Assembly: GCF_001625215.2 (NCBI RefSeq)
Contig: NC_030387.2
Coordinates: forward strand, 38,835,606-38,899,605
DNA from: Daucus carota subsp. sativus
Taxonomy: Eukaryota; Streptophyta; Magnoliopsida; Apiales; Apiaceae
Reading direction: 5' to 3'
Length of the DNA: 64,000 bases
Shown: one piece after another, positions 24,781 to 37,078 of the stretch
Layout: every line of letters begins with the position of its first letter
Position numbering within the stretch: the first letter of the stretch is position 1
Program-made: the position numbers and the translations under genes
The notes under the pieces: generated by a model
The model's input: the letters and a program-made list of their open reading frames with translations, nothing else
Database searches by the model: none
What the model was told of the DNA's origin: nothing

Positions 24781-25471
24781 TCACAGCTTCTTCAGTGAGG
24801 CTTTTAAGTGTGGCTGAAGGCTTACAGATCCAGTTGCCATTTCAACTTCATAGGTGAGTTCTCCATCAACCAGCTTAAAAGTCCGAGTAATATCCTTCAC
24901 CTGTTTGTAACAAGAGAAACATGAAATATTTTTAGCTTCACCTTCACCTGTTTGTAACAAGAGAAACATGAAATATTTTTAGCTTCTCCAGTAATGCCAA
25001 AATTTAACCTTTTTATCCAAATTTTGCTATGAATGTACATATGTTCAACTATGGAAACAGAGCCACTCTAACCCAGAGAAATTAGTTCAGGAAACAGAGG
25101 ATATGCGCTAGATAAAATATGTGCAGTATCACTGAGGAGCAGAGGCTGCAAATTATCTCCTCAGTCCTCATTGTGCAGGCGTCAAGAGTATAATAAATGA
25201 AAAGGAAAGACAATCTCAAACTTATCAACCACACAAAAACCGACTGCTAGAATCCGGCAAACGTTCAATTACCAATAGCAACAACTGTCTGATCTCTGCT
25301 AAAATTCTCAATTGTTGATAGGGCTTTTAATTAGCACCACAACAAATTAATATCTGCCTAACAAATATCGTGCACTTGTATGCTCCAGTGACCATATAAT
25401 ACCTTAGCAGCATTGCCCACGAGTTCACTCCTAAGCTTCACCGCTTTCTCTTCTGCATCAAATGTTCCTTT
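24781..25471 (-). pseudogene. Nitrobindin (THAP4 heme-binding-like) last two exons inside the Helitron
   Basis: Exon 25403-25471 reads KGTFDAEEKAVKLRSELVG, NAAK. Exon 24781-24900 reads VKDITRTFKLVDGELTYEVE to LQPHLKASLKKL and a stop. These correspond to the C-terminal quarter of plant nitrobindin (the At1g79260 type), a small beta-barrel heme protein. The upstream exons of that gene are absent; the next exons in the 5' direction belong to ASCC2. The two reading frames are intact, but the exon phases of the ASCC2 donor and this acceptor do not agree. A spliced chimera would therefore terminate almost at once. A 47-bp tandem duplication sits over the acceptor of the last exon. Confidence 0.85.
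24894..24985. repeat. 47-bp tandem duplication over a splice acceptor
   Basis: Two near-identical units (24894-24940 and 24941-24985) starting CCTTCACCTGTTTGTAACAA. Each carries the acceptor AAACAG and the first coding bases GTGAAGG of the nitrobindin last exon. Confidence 0.95.
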
Positions 25472-25547
25472 CTGGAACCAGTAAATCCAATTAACACAAC
25501 AACACAACAAAAACAATACTCGAAAAGAACACGAAAAAAGCGGTATA

Positions 25548-25600
25548 CCAAAAAACGTGAATAAAAAGTAGAACTACAAAATATACCTATGTTGGCTTAT
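25548..25600 (-). repeat. Internal copy of Helitron 5'-terminal sequence (repeat Y)
   Basis: On the minus strand ATAAGCCAACATAGGTATA...CACGTTTTTTGG closely matches the first part of the Helitron at 27366-27420, but the outermost TCTATACTATACT bases are replaced by unrelated sequence. It is probably the remnant of a second Helitron 5' end. Confidence 0.78.
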
Positions 25601-26065
25601 CCAAGTGCATATAGTCAGCCTCAAAATAAAAAAATCAATAAAGAAAACTGCATATAGTAATTTGACAGTGTCAGTACTCTGATGCATACGTGTAGTACAA
25701 CATTATCTGACATATATTCCATATTTTTTGTAATCTAAAAATAATTAATGTACAAAGTATTATTTCTTTCAACTCTGAAAATTAAAGGCAAAGAAAAGAA
25801 TTTTTAATTTAGAAGTAGAATAAATCATAAATATTTGTTACAGAAACCGAAATGTGAATCCGAATAGAAAGCCGTGACAAATTTTCATGTTAATTCTCGT
25901 CAAAATGTTTAAATCAATATCTAAAAGAGATGTTAAGATTTTAACTCAAATTTATGTAAAGATTGATGAAAAAATCCCCCTCTTTATTTTTATGCTGGCT
26001 CCGCCACTGTTTACAAGTAACAAGTGATATCCAAACTTAACAACTGAAGGCAAGTAATGACTAAC

Positions 26066-27172
26066 CTGCATGATCTTTTGGACTAAGACTATCCCCAGCC
26101 TTAGCTCCTGGATCTCGACTGGAAGATCTGATTAGAAATCGCAACCAGCATTAGTAAAGGCAATGGAATCAAATAAAACAGATTCACAAGAGCGAATATA
26201 GCTTACATTCGATATAGTACCATATAGACACGCCTACTTAATTCATACTCCCCAACAATAGTTCCTGCAACAATTCCTCTAGCTCCGCGATATGGAAAAT
26301 CATACCATCTAGTTCTAGATTTCAGGAAACTTTCTAGAAAATCGTGCAAGGATGTATCACCTGCCACTGTAACAACAATAGAAAAAATAAACAGAATGCT
26401 GTAATAATTATTCCATTCGTTAAAATCGAAACAATTGTTCTTTTTTACACTGGATTAGTATTTGATTTAAGACCAATGTATCACCTCAAAGTCTTACCAT
26501 ATTCACTCTTCTATTTCTAATATATCATTCTATTTTATCATAATAAATAATCATTTGTGTGTGAAATATAAGGTGTCAAACATACTACTAAGTACGAACT
26601 AAGTTGTATAAATTCCAGCAAAACTGTGAGCTGAATACTAAGCCACTTAAGATTATTATTATTCGTTAAATTAACAACGCTATGATAAAATTGTAAGAAC
26701 TACTCTGCAAACTTGAAAATTGACATCAGTAATCAGCCAAACATTCAAAACAACAAACCACCAAAATATGAAAGCTATGAATTTACAACAACATTCTTTC
26801 CAGAATTCCCGAGGATTCAATTTCAGCAAACGCGACAATTCTCGATTAAGCAAATCGACAACACGTTGCGACTCAATAGGATCCAATCCACATCAGCAGC
26901 CAATCCGATCCAGAAGCAACCGCCTCATCATGTGGCAAATATTTTACAAAATTGCCACTCCACGTCTAATTAGGCACCGAAGCGTCGTCTTTCCGTGTGA
27001 GCCTGTTTCCGGCGGTCGCAGACGATGCGACGGCGCTGGAATCGGAGTGACGGAGAGAATCGGAGAGTTTTTGTGCTGATGAATTAGGGTTTTTGGGGAC
27101 GAATTGTTGTTTTCTAGGATTGAATGCGCCTCTTGAGCCTTCGTTTTTGTTGTGTGTGTAGCGATTAGACAT
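26066..27172 (-). pseudogene. ASCC2: ASCC2 homologue, first exons, inside the Helitron
   Basis: Starts MSNRYTHNKNEGSRGAFNPR at 27172 and contains SGNFVKYLPHDEAVASG, DPIESQRVVDLLNRELSRLL and LNPREFWKE. The next exon (26207-26366) reads VAGDTSLHDFLESFLKSRTR to ELSRRVYMVLYR. Exon 26066-26127 reads SSSRDPGAKAGDSLSPKDHA. This is the N-terminal part of the plant homologue of activating signal cointegrator 1 complex subunit 2, a CUE-domain ubiquitin-binding factor of ribosome quality control and DNA repair. A TAG after ...DDASVPN and at least one indel before DPIES break exon 1. The part encoding the CUE domain is absent. It includes the parent's probable 5' UTR, and transcription would start near the Helitron 5' end. 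Confidence 0.87.
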
Positions 27173-27479
27173 TGTGTATGTATGTGTGTATAACTCTGTG
27201 ATTCTTGTGTGGAGTTTGATGCGTCTGGCAGCAGTGTCTTTTAGAGATGCATATGTATGTACTGGGAATTGGTTTTGTCTGCAATGGAGAGAGAGTCCTA
27301 ACAGGACACGGTTTTTTAGACAGTAGTATAGCACGAGCACGGAAAGACGAAACGGAGAGACGAAACCAAAAAATGTGAACAAAACGTAGGACTACAAATT
27401 ATACCCATGTTGGCTTATTATAGTATAGTATAGATATGTTCAATTTAGTCAATTTAGTCAACCCCAACCGGAGATGCTA

Positions 27480-27660
27480 CTCTCTCCATTTTAAACTATA
27501 TGTCCACTTTTAAAAAAAAAACACAAAAAGATGACGGTTTATAAATTAATTATATCAAATGATTATAATGTATGGAATGAGATTGATCTAAATAACATAT
27601 GTGTAAAATAGAATTGATTTTGAAAATATAATTTTAGACTGAAAGTTGAAACGACACAAC
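27480..27660. mobile_element. Truncated Stowaway-like MITE
   Basis: Left end CTCTCTCCATTTTAAACTAT preceded by TA, with interior (TGTCCACTTTTAA, AATGATTATAATGTATGGA, GAAAGTTGAA) related to the 250-bp elements at 33068 and 56508. The right inverted repeat is lost. It abuts the outside of the Helitron 5' end. Confidence 0.65.
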
Positions 27661-27664
27661 TAAA

Positions 27665-28110
27665 TTGAAGGAAAATTTATTCTTAAAAATTAGAGCTTTT
27701 TTTCGTAACTGTCTAACCATTTTGAAATTTTTTACAAAAATAACTTTCAATATTTTTAAAAATACCATTTTTTATAAATTATTTATAAAAATACGACTTG
27801 CGACTTCTGCAACCTCATTTGCAACCACATTTAACAACAATTGCAACAACTTGCAATTTCTTTGCAACACCATTTGCAACAGTTGCAAATTAGAAATTTC
27901 ATTTGCAATTTATGCAAACTCATTTGCAAGTTGCAAATTCATTTGCAACTTCATTTGCAACAGTTGCAAAATGAGATTGCAGAAATTGCAAGCCGTATTT
28001 TTGTAAATAATTTGAAAAAAATTATATTTTTAAAAAAAATTAACTTGACAGTATTTTTATAAATAATTTCTAAAAAATTAGTATATTTATAAATATTCCT
28101 AAAAATTAAC
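27665..28110. repeat. Inverted-repeat element with a TTGCAA-rich core
   Basis: Left and right parts share, in inverted orientation, TATAAATTATTTATAAAAAT and ACGACTTGC/CGGCTTGC motifs. The core (about 27790-27990) repeats TTTGCAA/CAACTTGCAA many times. Probably a foldback or MULE-type MITE; no target duplication was identified. The open frames here are low-complexity translations of the repeat, not genes. Confidence 0.6.
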
Positions 28111-28821
28111 ATGTAAATTAAAACAGATATATGGAGTATTACATTGCATTTCAATTGTGTACGTGTAACATGTTAGCGTGTTTTATGTAATATGAGTTTC
28201 TTGATGATTTTTTTTTAAAATTACGTATTAACTAATCAGAATACAAGATTATTTTTTCCTTTTCTTTGTAGAAATATGGATTATCACTCAAATATAAATT
28301 GAATATTTTTGTTAATTAGAAAATTGAATATTTTATCGTTTTTAATATATAATTAAAATAAAATAAATTAATTAATATATCTTGTTAAATGGGAGTACTG
28401 CTATTACAAAACCATGTTTAAATTATGATTTATTGAAAAATCACCGATTAATTTATAAATAATTTTTAGAAAATATTACATAGAAATTTGATTAATTTTT
28501 TTCTATAAATTTTGTAGAGGTCAACTACATAATTTTAATTCCCAACTGAGTAGTAATTTTAATAATCCTCAAAAAGACCAAGAATTAATTATTGGCCCAC
28601 GTTGCTGACTTGTCAAACACCCATTGGACCAAGCTATGCGGTATCCGACCAGCTCACCCGAGTTCAATTGCAGTCCTAAATACACACAAGACACAACACA
28701 ACTCGATAGTACTAGAATAATACTACTCCTATATCCAATACCTTGTGTATCTGAATCCGAAGACCAGGAACTAGTTTCACCAACAGTAATAAAGAAGTCA
28801 AGAACTGGGTGATTATTACAT
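28111..28821. other. Upstream region of the MNS5-like gene
   Basis: AT-rich up to about 28560, then normal composition. The last ~200 bp are the likely 5' UTR. No TATA box could be singled out. Confidence 0.4.
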
Positions 28822-31800
28822 GTGATGATGATGTTGTGTTCTGGTGATAAAAATATAGGTTTAGCTACATGGGCCATCATGTTTCTCTTAATTTCTCCGA
28901 CCCTTTTCTCTACCTCGTCAATTTCTGCTCTTGATCCCAAATGGGCTGCTAAGAAGAAGCGGATGAGTCTCAAAGTTAGAGATATGTATGTGACTTTGAA
29001 TTTTTGCATAGCCTTTTTGCTCATTTTCTTGTTTATGATCTATTTGATTCCCCTTTATTGATGCTGATTCATGTTATCTTATGTAATTGTTTGTGGATTG
29101 TGTTTGGTGATGTATAATTGAATGTAATGTTTATGATTGTTGGTGAATTTTTCAATTTGGGGTAAATCTTGAGGTTTGATTTTAGTTGTTTTTTGTGGTT
29201 GTGCAGGTTTTATCATGCCTATGATAACTACTTGACACATGCTTTTCCGGTTAGTTGAAGTTAAAGTTGCTATAATTATGCATTGGTTTTGCTTTTAAGG
29301 GTAGAAATTTGATTATGGTTGTTGTCGGTTAACAAAAAAGTGGAATTGCAGCATGATGAACTTAAACCTATGTCCAAATCGTTCACAGACTCTCTTGGCG
29401 AGCTTGGCAATTTGAAGGTCGTGACCGACTTAGAAACATCATAATAGTTATCCGCCAGTTGGTAGATTATCTAACTTTTTGCTTGTATCTGTTTCAGCTT
29501 GAACACTTATCGAAACAGTACAAGGGATTAGCCCTTACCCTTATTGAGTCACTATCGAGGTACACTATCTCTGTAATTCTCTTCTTGGCACTCTCTGTCT
29601 ATGTTGCGACCAATGTGTATTTATACTTTGTTTTCTGGTTCCCTCTATATAGTTTAATACTTTACTTGATTACGTCTTTGATGATCATTTTCTTATCCTA
29701 GTCTTGTTATCATGGGGAACATCACAGAGTTTGAAAGAGCAGTCAATTGGCTATCTGACAACCTTACATTCGATGTTGATGTGAGGGTCAATCTTTTTGA
29801 GGTATGCTTATCGAAAAGCCTTTGTCACATTAAGAAGCTTTTTTCGAATTACACAGTTCAAAATTTCCCTGGTATACCCTTTATGGCAAGAAGCTTTTTT
29901 TCGATTTAAGCAGTTCAAATTTTTCTCTGGTATATAGCCTCATAAACGAGTGATGATAATCATAGGTTTAGTCAAAGTAATTCGATTTAATTTCTCCCTC
30001 CATTTCTATTGTGTAGTGCAACATAAGAGTTCTTGGAGGACTTGTTTCTGCTCATATACTTGCAACTGATTCTACAAACAGGTTGGGTCAAAGAGTCTAC
30101 AACAACGAGCTGCTCAGCCTTGCTGAAGATTTAGGGCAAAGATTTCTTCCGGCATTTAATACACCCACTGGATTGCCATATGCATGGGTTAATTTGAAGG
30201 TACTTTTGGCAATGTAGATTTTTGGATAATTTGTACATTTACCATTCTTGAATGTTACTTTAGGAAACTAATATTTTGCATTAAAGATTGATTGGTTTAC
30301 AATTGTGTGACTATATTTAACATATTGCTTTTAAAAACTATCTATCTAGCCTGTATAGTTTTATTTGCGTCTTATAAGGTGTAGGTGCATATATCATTCT
30401 ACTATTGTTCTTACCTTTTACAGGACATACTTGACATCTTTACATAAATATTTCTTTAAACAGTGGAGTGCATGAAAATGGTTTATTGGTTTTGTTTGTA
30501 AGAAGGATAATGACACCGCATCAATGCGGAATTCTATGGACAGTATGGCGTAATGGAGAATGAGACAGCTGAGACAAGCACTTCCGGATGTGGTGAGGAA
30601 CATATATTGGCAGTTTAGGAAGCTATCATTGAATTTTATGTCCAAAGGCCAACTATTAAACCTTTTTGCGGGTTCAGGTTCACTTATTCTAGAAATGGGA
30701 GCATTATCACGATTGACGGGGGACCGCAGATATGAAATTGCTGCTTTGCGTGCTCTTCGTAAGTTGTGGAGCATGCGTAGTTCTTTAAATCTTTTGGGAA
30801 CCACTCTGGATGTGGAAAGTGGAGAATGGCTTGAGCACTCATCCGGAATTGGGGCTGGTATGTGCAAAGTCTACCTCTTAATCCTTCTTCCCTGCAAAAC
30901 GTTTTTTTTTTCCATTTTGAATCATATAGATTCTTGTCTTATTACAATTGATGATATATTTGGTATAATAGTGTAAGTGTATTTTGTTAATATTCACCCA
31001 TAACTCTGTTATATTACTAAAAGATGATATTGAAGTGCTGTAAGCTGTTTATGTTGAGATCCAATTTCCTACTTTTCTGAATGCAACACATTTCTTTTGA
31101 ACTTCTTTAAATGCCTCGATATCTAATATGTTTGTGTTACTGTATCACCTTATTTGTTCTTCTACAGGTGTTGATTCTTTTTATGAGTATCTGATCAAAG
31201 CACATATTCTTTTTGGAAAGGATGAATTTTGGATGATGTTCCAGTCTGCTTATCTTGGTGTGCAGAAATATTTCAGACATGGGCCATGGTACTTCGATCA
31301 GTTCTTGTTTACAACCAATATATTAAATGTTACTGCTTATGCAAGACATGAGTATTATTTCAGACATTTAATGGAAAAATGATCGATTTGATCTCTTTAT
31401 TATTGGAAACAAAAAAATACTAGTATTTGAAACCAAAGAATGATTTGCTACTCTGGCAGGTACCATGAAGCTGATATGAGGACAGGAATGGCAACCTTTT
31501 GGCAACTTACTAGCCTTCAAGCATTTTGGCCTGGAGTGCAGGTAGGTTCAGACAATTTGATCTTTTGGGCAGTTGTGCAAACTCCACCTATTGTAACCGT
31601 CTTTATGGTAATTAGGTTTTTGTTGGGGATATCGCAGCCGCTAATTCTTCGCATCGCGAGTTTTTTTATGTGTGGGAGAAATTCGGTGTACTACCCGAAA
31701 GGTATCATGCATGTGCTTATTAAATTCACAGAATTGTCTATAATTAGTTTATCATGGACCCAGTTTGCTCTCAAGGTTCTTTACTGTTTTAGTTTTTCAC

Positions 31801-34059
31801 TGGCTTGAAATATAACAATTCAGCGTTGTTTATTAAGGTATTTGTTGGAACATCGCATGGTACACCCAACTGAGAGATATTATCCTCTACGCCCCGAGTT
31901 AGCAGAGTCCACATTCTACCTCTATCAAGCAACTAAAGGTTAGCAGCTGTTCTACTGATTTTAGTTCTTGATTTGATTGAATGTAACTCTCTGAGCAAAG
32001 CCTAGGCAATGAGATTCTTCATCTCTTTCCCTCCCATCTCTCTCCCTACATATATTAGTGCAGTCAACTAACATACATTGACTTACGCTACAACCAGTAC
32101 TCATATTGTGCATTATACATCTGAAGTTTTAGACTGCATTTGATTTTTGAAAATTTGACGAGTCAGCTGTTAACAGATCCCTGGTACATGGAGGTAGGAG
32201 AATCAATTGTAAACTCTCTTAATCAATACACAAAGGTTGAAGGTGGATTTGCAAGCATTAGAGATGTGACAACTATGCAATTAGAAGATCATCAGCACAG
32301 TTTCTTCCTCGCTGAGACGTGAGTATTCTGAATATCTGGTTTTTCTGTATAATTTGTAAAGATGTTGTACTTAATCTCATTTGGTTTTTGTGGATCTATT
32401 TCTACCGGGTTTTGGCTTTCAATAAAAGTTCATTAGCTATCTTTTCCAGTGCATCTTGATTTGTCTCATTTTGTTTTCTATTTATTGTAGGTGCAAGTAT
32501 CTATATCTTCTCTTTGATGACTCATTTTTGTCTGGGCGGAATTACGTATTCACAACGGAAGGTCATCCTCTTCCAGTTTTGAGTTCTTGGCATGAGAGGC
32601 TTCCCCAGACATACCTCCCAAGCAACTGGACTTCTTCTGAGGTAATCTCTACCTTTCTGCATACTGTATTTCTTGAAAAGCTTTCAAACAGTCAAACCTT
32701 TTGTTTGGTGATAGTTTTGGTTTATAATGGTAGCCATTGTTATTTAAGGTTTAAGGTGAGAAGCGCACTGAGGTGCAAAGGTTTCTAACAAAATCTACGC
32801 GCCATGAAGTGAGGCACACATCTCATCGAAGTTAGGCACACGAGTTACAATAATTTATTGTATTTACACACGCATGACGCATACTACATGTAAACTGAGT
32901 AATTACTAAATAAAGCATATTAAGAAGTTAATAATGAATTTATGTAATTAAGGAATTTATTACCTTTAACAGCAAGAATAATAATAATTCTAATAGCAGT
33001 AATAACATATCCAAACAAAAGTGCATACACTAAATTAATATTTACAAGTTGAATACACAACAAAATACTCCCTCCGTTTCAAATTAGATGTCCACTTTCA
33101 AAAAATCACACAGTTTAAGAAAAGTGGATGTTCACAACTTAATTGCATTAAATGATCAAAATATGTGGAGTGAGATTGATCTAGGAAATATAAATAAAAG
33201 ATATGTGGAGTAGAATTGACTTAGGAAATATGAATTTGCATTGAAAGTTGAAGTGGACAAGTAATTTGAAATAAAAAAATTTCTTAAAAGTGGACATGTA
33301 AATTGAAACGGAGGGAGTAATAAAGACTTGCTGCTCAACATATTTAAATTGTTTTATATAGAACGTATAATTTTGTATCTCTATCAGATGAATTTTCAGC
33401 AAAACGTTTAAGAGTAAATTCTACATAAATATGTGAAATGTGTGTTTGCAAAAGATTAGAACCATAAATTAACTTACAAATTTTGTTTGTTATATATGTA
33501 TATTCATTTATATCCATAATTAACAAACACATTTAAAAAAGTAGTAGCAGCAGATTGTGTAAGGTAAGCAGAAGTTATTGCAACGATGAGAGGAGTTTGT
33601 AACAGATCGGCCTTCTGGTGGTAGCCTCTCATTAGGCATACCTATAACAACAGTGGTGGTAGCGAACTAGCTAGCTGTGTCCGGTTAATTACTTGCGAGT
33701 TTCTGTCTTCGTCCTCCTTTACTCTAAATTGATGCAGATATGAACAAAAAGAAAATGAGTCAATTCCTACCGATTGTTTGTGCATGATAATATTAGCTAA
33801 TGTTCCGAGAATGATATCTCATTTTGTGCAGAGTATACACCAAGCTAAACGAACAAGTGCAATGTCCTCACGCATCTGCCCTGCTATTCCATTAAACTCT
33901 CAGCACCCTAATCGACAGATCGAGAGTGCTTGCCATGTCTTAGATGCCCGTGAAGATCACAGATGTCTAACTGATGAGGATTGCGGAGTTGATGGTATGA
34001 GTTGTAGGCGAAGAACTTGCAGTATAGCAGGTTATTGTGGCCTATGGTTGATCATATAA
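28822..34059 (+). CDS. MNS5: EDEM-like alpha-mannosidase (GH47), MNS5 type
   Basis: Fifteen exons: 28822-28985, 29207-29249, 29352-29417, 29498-29559, 29702-29801, 30017-30199, 30544-30592, 30678-30857, 31168-31288, 31460-31541, 31616-31701, 31838-31938, 32177-32318, 32491-32641, 33832-34059. Phases agree throughout; 1758 bp, 585 aa. A hydrophobic N-terminal segment (about residues 14-37) targets it to the ER. GH47 blocks include [103 protein letters not shown] and FTTEGHP. Family role: trims mannose from misfolded glycoproteins to mark them for ERAD, as shown for Arabidopsis MNS4 and MNS5. The Cys-rich tail ([18 protein letters not shown]) favours the MNS5 branch. The start lies in a run of four ATGs. 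The last intron (1.19 kb) holds a Stowaway MITE. Confidence 0.95.
33068..33317. mobile_element. Stowaway MITE in the last MNS5 intron
   Basis: 250 bp, flanked by TA, perfect ends CTCCCTCCGTTTCAA and TTGAAACGGAGGGAG. Same family and same length as the element at 56508-56757, in opposite orientation. Confidence 0.9.
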
Positions 34060-35628
34060 AGTCCATCGAAACTAAAATTCTTTTGCACCAAATCAATAAG
34101 CTCTGACATGGTTCAGGACTGCCTGCAATATCTCTTACTCATACAAATGTTGAATTTAAATCATAGCAGGGAGAGAAAAAGTATAGTAGATATGTACACA
34201 AGCCATGTAACTTCACAATTTCATACTCCACATGTATGTCTGATACACACAGCCAAGTAGATGCACACATCTTTTGACAGAAGACACACAAACAATTTAC
34301 TGATTTACTCCGACATTCTTGTGTATCGGATTCCATTAGTCCCATGGTCGGGAACTAATGATTTAGATATATTAGTCACTTGATTTTTTGACCTTCGCAA
34401 AAAAAAAAAAAAAATTGATCACGTGATTAAAAATATAATTTTTCCTGACTAAAAACAAAACTGATATTTATGTCTCTGATCATTTTTTTCTTTTAATTTC
34501 TAAACGTGTCTGAAAATCAGGTGATTAACATATCCAAATATGAATTATGATCATATTGACAGATTAAATCTCGTTGAAAACAAGATGTGTGCGAGGGGAT
34601 AAATGATTGAAACAAAGGATCGTGATGATTATTTTTTATTTTATTTATTTTTGTCAGGGATCGTGATGATTAATTGAATGAATAGATTGTGTGGCTATGA
34701 GTGAATAATTATACGAAAAAGGGGAAACGAGGAAATGTGGATCACACAAAATTGACAAGACGTGAAGGAGGTGAATTGGGATGATTAGTCTTGTTGATGC
34801 AGCTCTTTCATGGTCTATTTATTAACCACCATCTAGTGATGAATGGTGAAGCATAGCCTAACGACCAACCTAATATACAAAGTTCAATTGCCATGTGATG
34901 GGCAAATAGTTGGATATTGACAAACTTTAGGTTGTTTGGAACTTGGAAGTAACAAGTTACTCATTTTATTTAGCAAAAACAAAACAAGTTACTCATTTTG
35001 TAGTTGCAATATGTTAGGTTATTAAGATTTATTTATTTTAACATCTATAAAAATATTAGAGGTCAATGTTCCAAAAATGTTTTATGTTTATCTAGTTCTT
35101 TTGATCTATGGCTTAAATATTTTATAATTTTTTTATATAATTTGAAAATCGATTCAGCTTGATTTGATCTAAAAAGATAATAAATATTTAAAACTCACAA
35201 ACCGAGTTCTGAGTCTTTTGATATTATTTATGATATAAAGATTTATGTCTCATACTCTATAGAAGTAAGAAAAGTATTTAATTTTTTTGTTATTCAAGTT
35301 TTGAGTCTTTTCGTATAAATTTTGATCGAAATCTACAAAAATCAAATTGTGACCGAAGTCATTTATGTGAAATATAAGATTCAACATTTTATATATCTGT
35401 GATATAATAAATAAAATGGAAGTTTTAAATTAATTATTTATTGATACGATGTTTTGAATTTTGACACCTATGCTTAGGTGAATTCTGTTTATCAAAAAAA
35501 ATTTGTATGATCAAAATTCTCGAATGTCAAAATTAAAATATTTATAAAAATAAGAAGCGACTAAATTGTTTAGGATGAATAAAAGATTACGTAGATGGAG
35601 TCATGGAGATCGCAGACTTGTGTAACAT
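34060..35628. other. Intergenic region downstream of MNS5
   Basis: Begins with the MNS5 3' UTR. AT-rich, with a poly-A run near 34400; otherwise I see nothing recognisable. It ends at the 8-bp target duplication TGTAACAT (35621-35628). Confidence 0.4.
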
Positions 35629-37078
35629 TAGGGATGAGTAAAACCGAACCGAAACCGGAACCGAAACCATAAAAAACCGAACAAAACCGCACCATTAAAA
35701 ACCGAACCAACTAATAACCAAACCGAATAAAAACCGAACCAATAATATGGTTGCGGTTTGGTTTTAGATTTTTTTAAACCGAATACAAACCGAACCGAAT
35801 AAAATTATATATATTTTTTATATATATTTATATATTAATTCTACTATTTTGTAATATTATTCTCTACATTCTATTTTATAACTATCATCAGGTGCTCATC
35901 TATTCCCTGACTTCTGTAATTGTTTATATGCATATGTGGCACTAGCCATTCCATTCTGTATATTGTACAAAGTTACATAAGATGTGTTCTTGTGATTTTT
36001 ACATTAGGAATCAGATTACATTCAATCACAGCATGTCTGGCAAGAGTTGTGCAGTCACTTCCTCTGCATATTTTTATGTCGATGTTTACTGATGTTAATT
36101 GCAATACTAGTACTAGTCTTACTAAAATTAGATAAATAAACACAACAAAAAAACATTATATATGTTCGGTTTTGAAAGCGAAACCGCACCATTTAAAACC
36201 GAAACCGAATTAAAAAAACCGAACCGCACCATTCATATATGTAGGGCTGTAAATCGATACGGACTATCCGGTGTCTCGGCTCATATCCGGCTCGAAAATA
36301 TGATACATGTCTCATATCTGTTTTGAGAACGATCCAAATCTGGCGAAAAAATTAAGTCCGTATAATATATGATCCCGGATACGAGCACACCTATACCCGC
36401 TCAGATTCGGTCTCATATAATTTTTCATGATATGATCCTACCCGAATAACCGAATATGATCCACGGTTCATATTCGATTCAAACTCATATACATATTATA
36501 TTTTAAGACCATCATATTTGCAAGTAAATAGTCATCATTTTATAAAATTTTAATATCTTATTTAAGTTTATATCTTCATAAAATATGATTTATTTAATGT
36601 GGTCATGCTTATCTTCTTCATATATATTTAATAAATGATATATACCAAAATATAACTATAAGTTTAAATTAAAATTATTATACTTTATAATATTATGTTT
36701 ACTTAGAATAAATGATAATTATTTGAACAACTAAAATAATAATGATATTTAATGTTAGTGGATCATATCCGGCTCATATTCGATGGATCATAAACTACCC
36801 GGTAAAAAAATAGAAAATGCGATATTGGATCATATCCGGCTCAGATCCGAATCTCAAATACCAGGGATCGGTTTATATCCGGATAAAACGATCCCGGACC
36901 CAAATCTGGACAAACTAAAAATAATATGATCCGGTACTTGAGCAGAGGGGTACCCGGGATCACCCGGATCATTTTACAGCCCTACATATATGGTTTGGTT
37001 TTGGTTTTTGATTTTAGCAACCGAATTAATATGATTACGATGCGGTTTTAAGTCAAAACCGAACCATACTCATGCCTA
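35629..37078. mobile_element. hAT element with AACCGAACC subterminal repeats (outer)
   Basis: Ends TAGGGATGAGTA and TACTCATGCCTA, flanked by a perfect 8-bp duplication TGTAACAT (35621-35628, 37079-37086). Subterminal regions consist of AAACCGAACC/GAACCGAAACC repeats on both sides. Excluding the inserted second element and its duplicated target it is about 699 bp. No transposase. Confidence 0.9.
36242..36984. mobile_element. hAT element with CATATCCGG subterminal motifs (inner)
   Basis: 743 bp, ends TAGGGCTGTAAA and TTTACAGCCCTA, perfect 8-bp duplication CATATATG (36234-36241, 36985-36992). Subterminal GGATCATATCCGG-type motifs; AT-rich centre. A sibling copy in opposite orientation is at 53960-54691. 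Confidence 0.93.

Noticed and set aside
24781-27172. A single ASCC2-nitrobindin fusion gene
   Set aside because: The last ASCC2 exon ends one base into a codon while the nitrobindin exon starts at a codon boundary; joined, the frame meets TGA within a few codons. ASCC2 exon 1 also has a stop and an indel.
27665-28062. Open frames of 113 and 73 codons
   Set aside because: They are translations of the TTGCAA/TTTGCAA repeats in different frames and have no protein-like composition.
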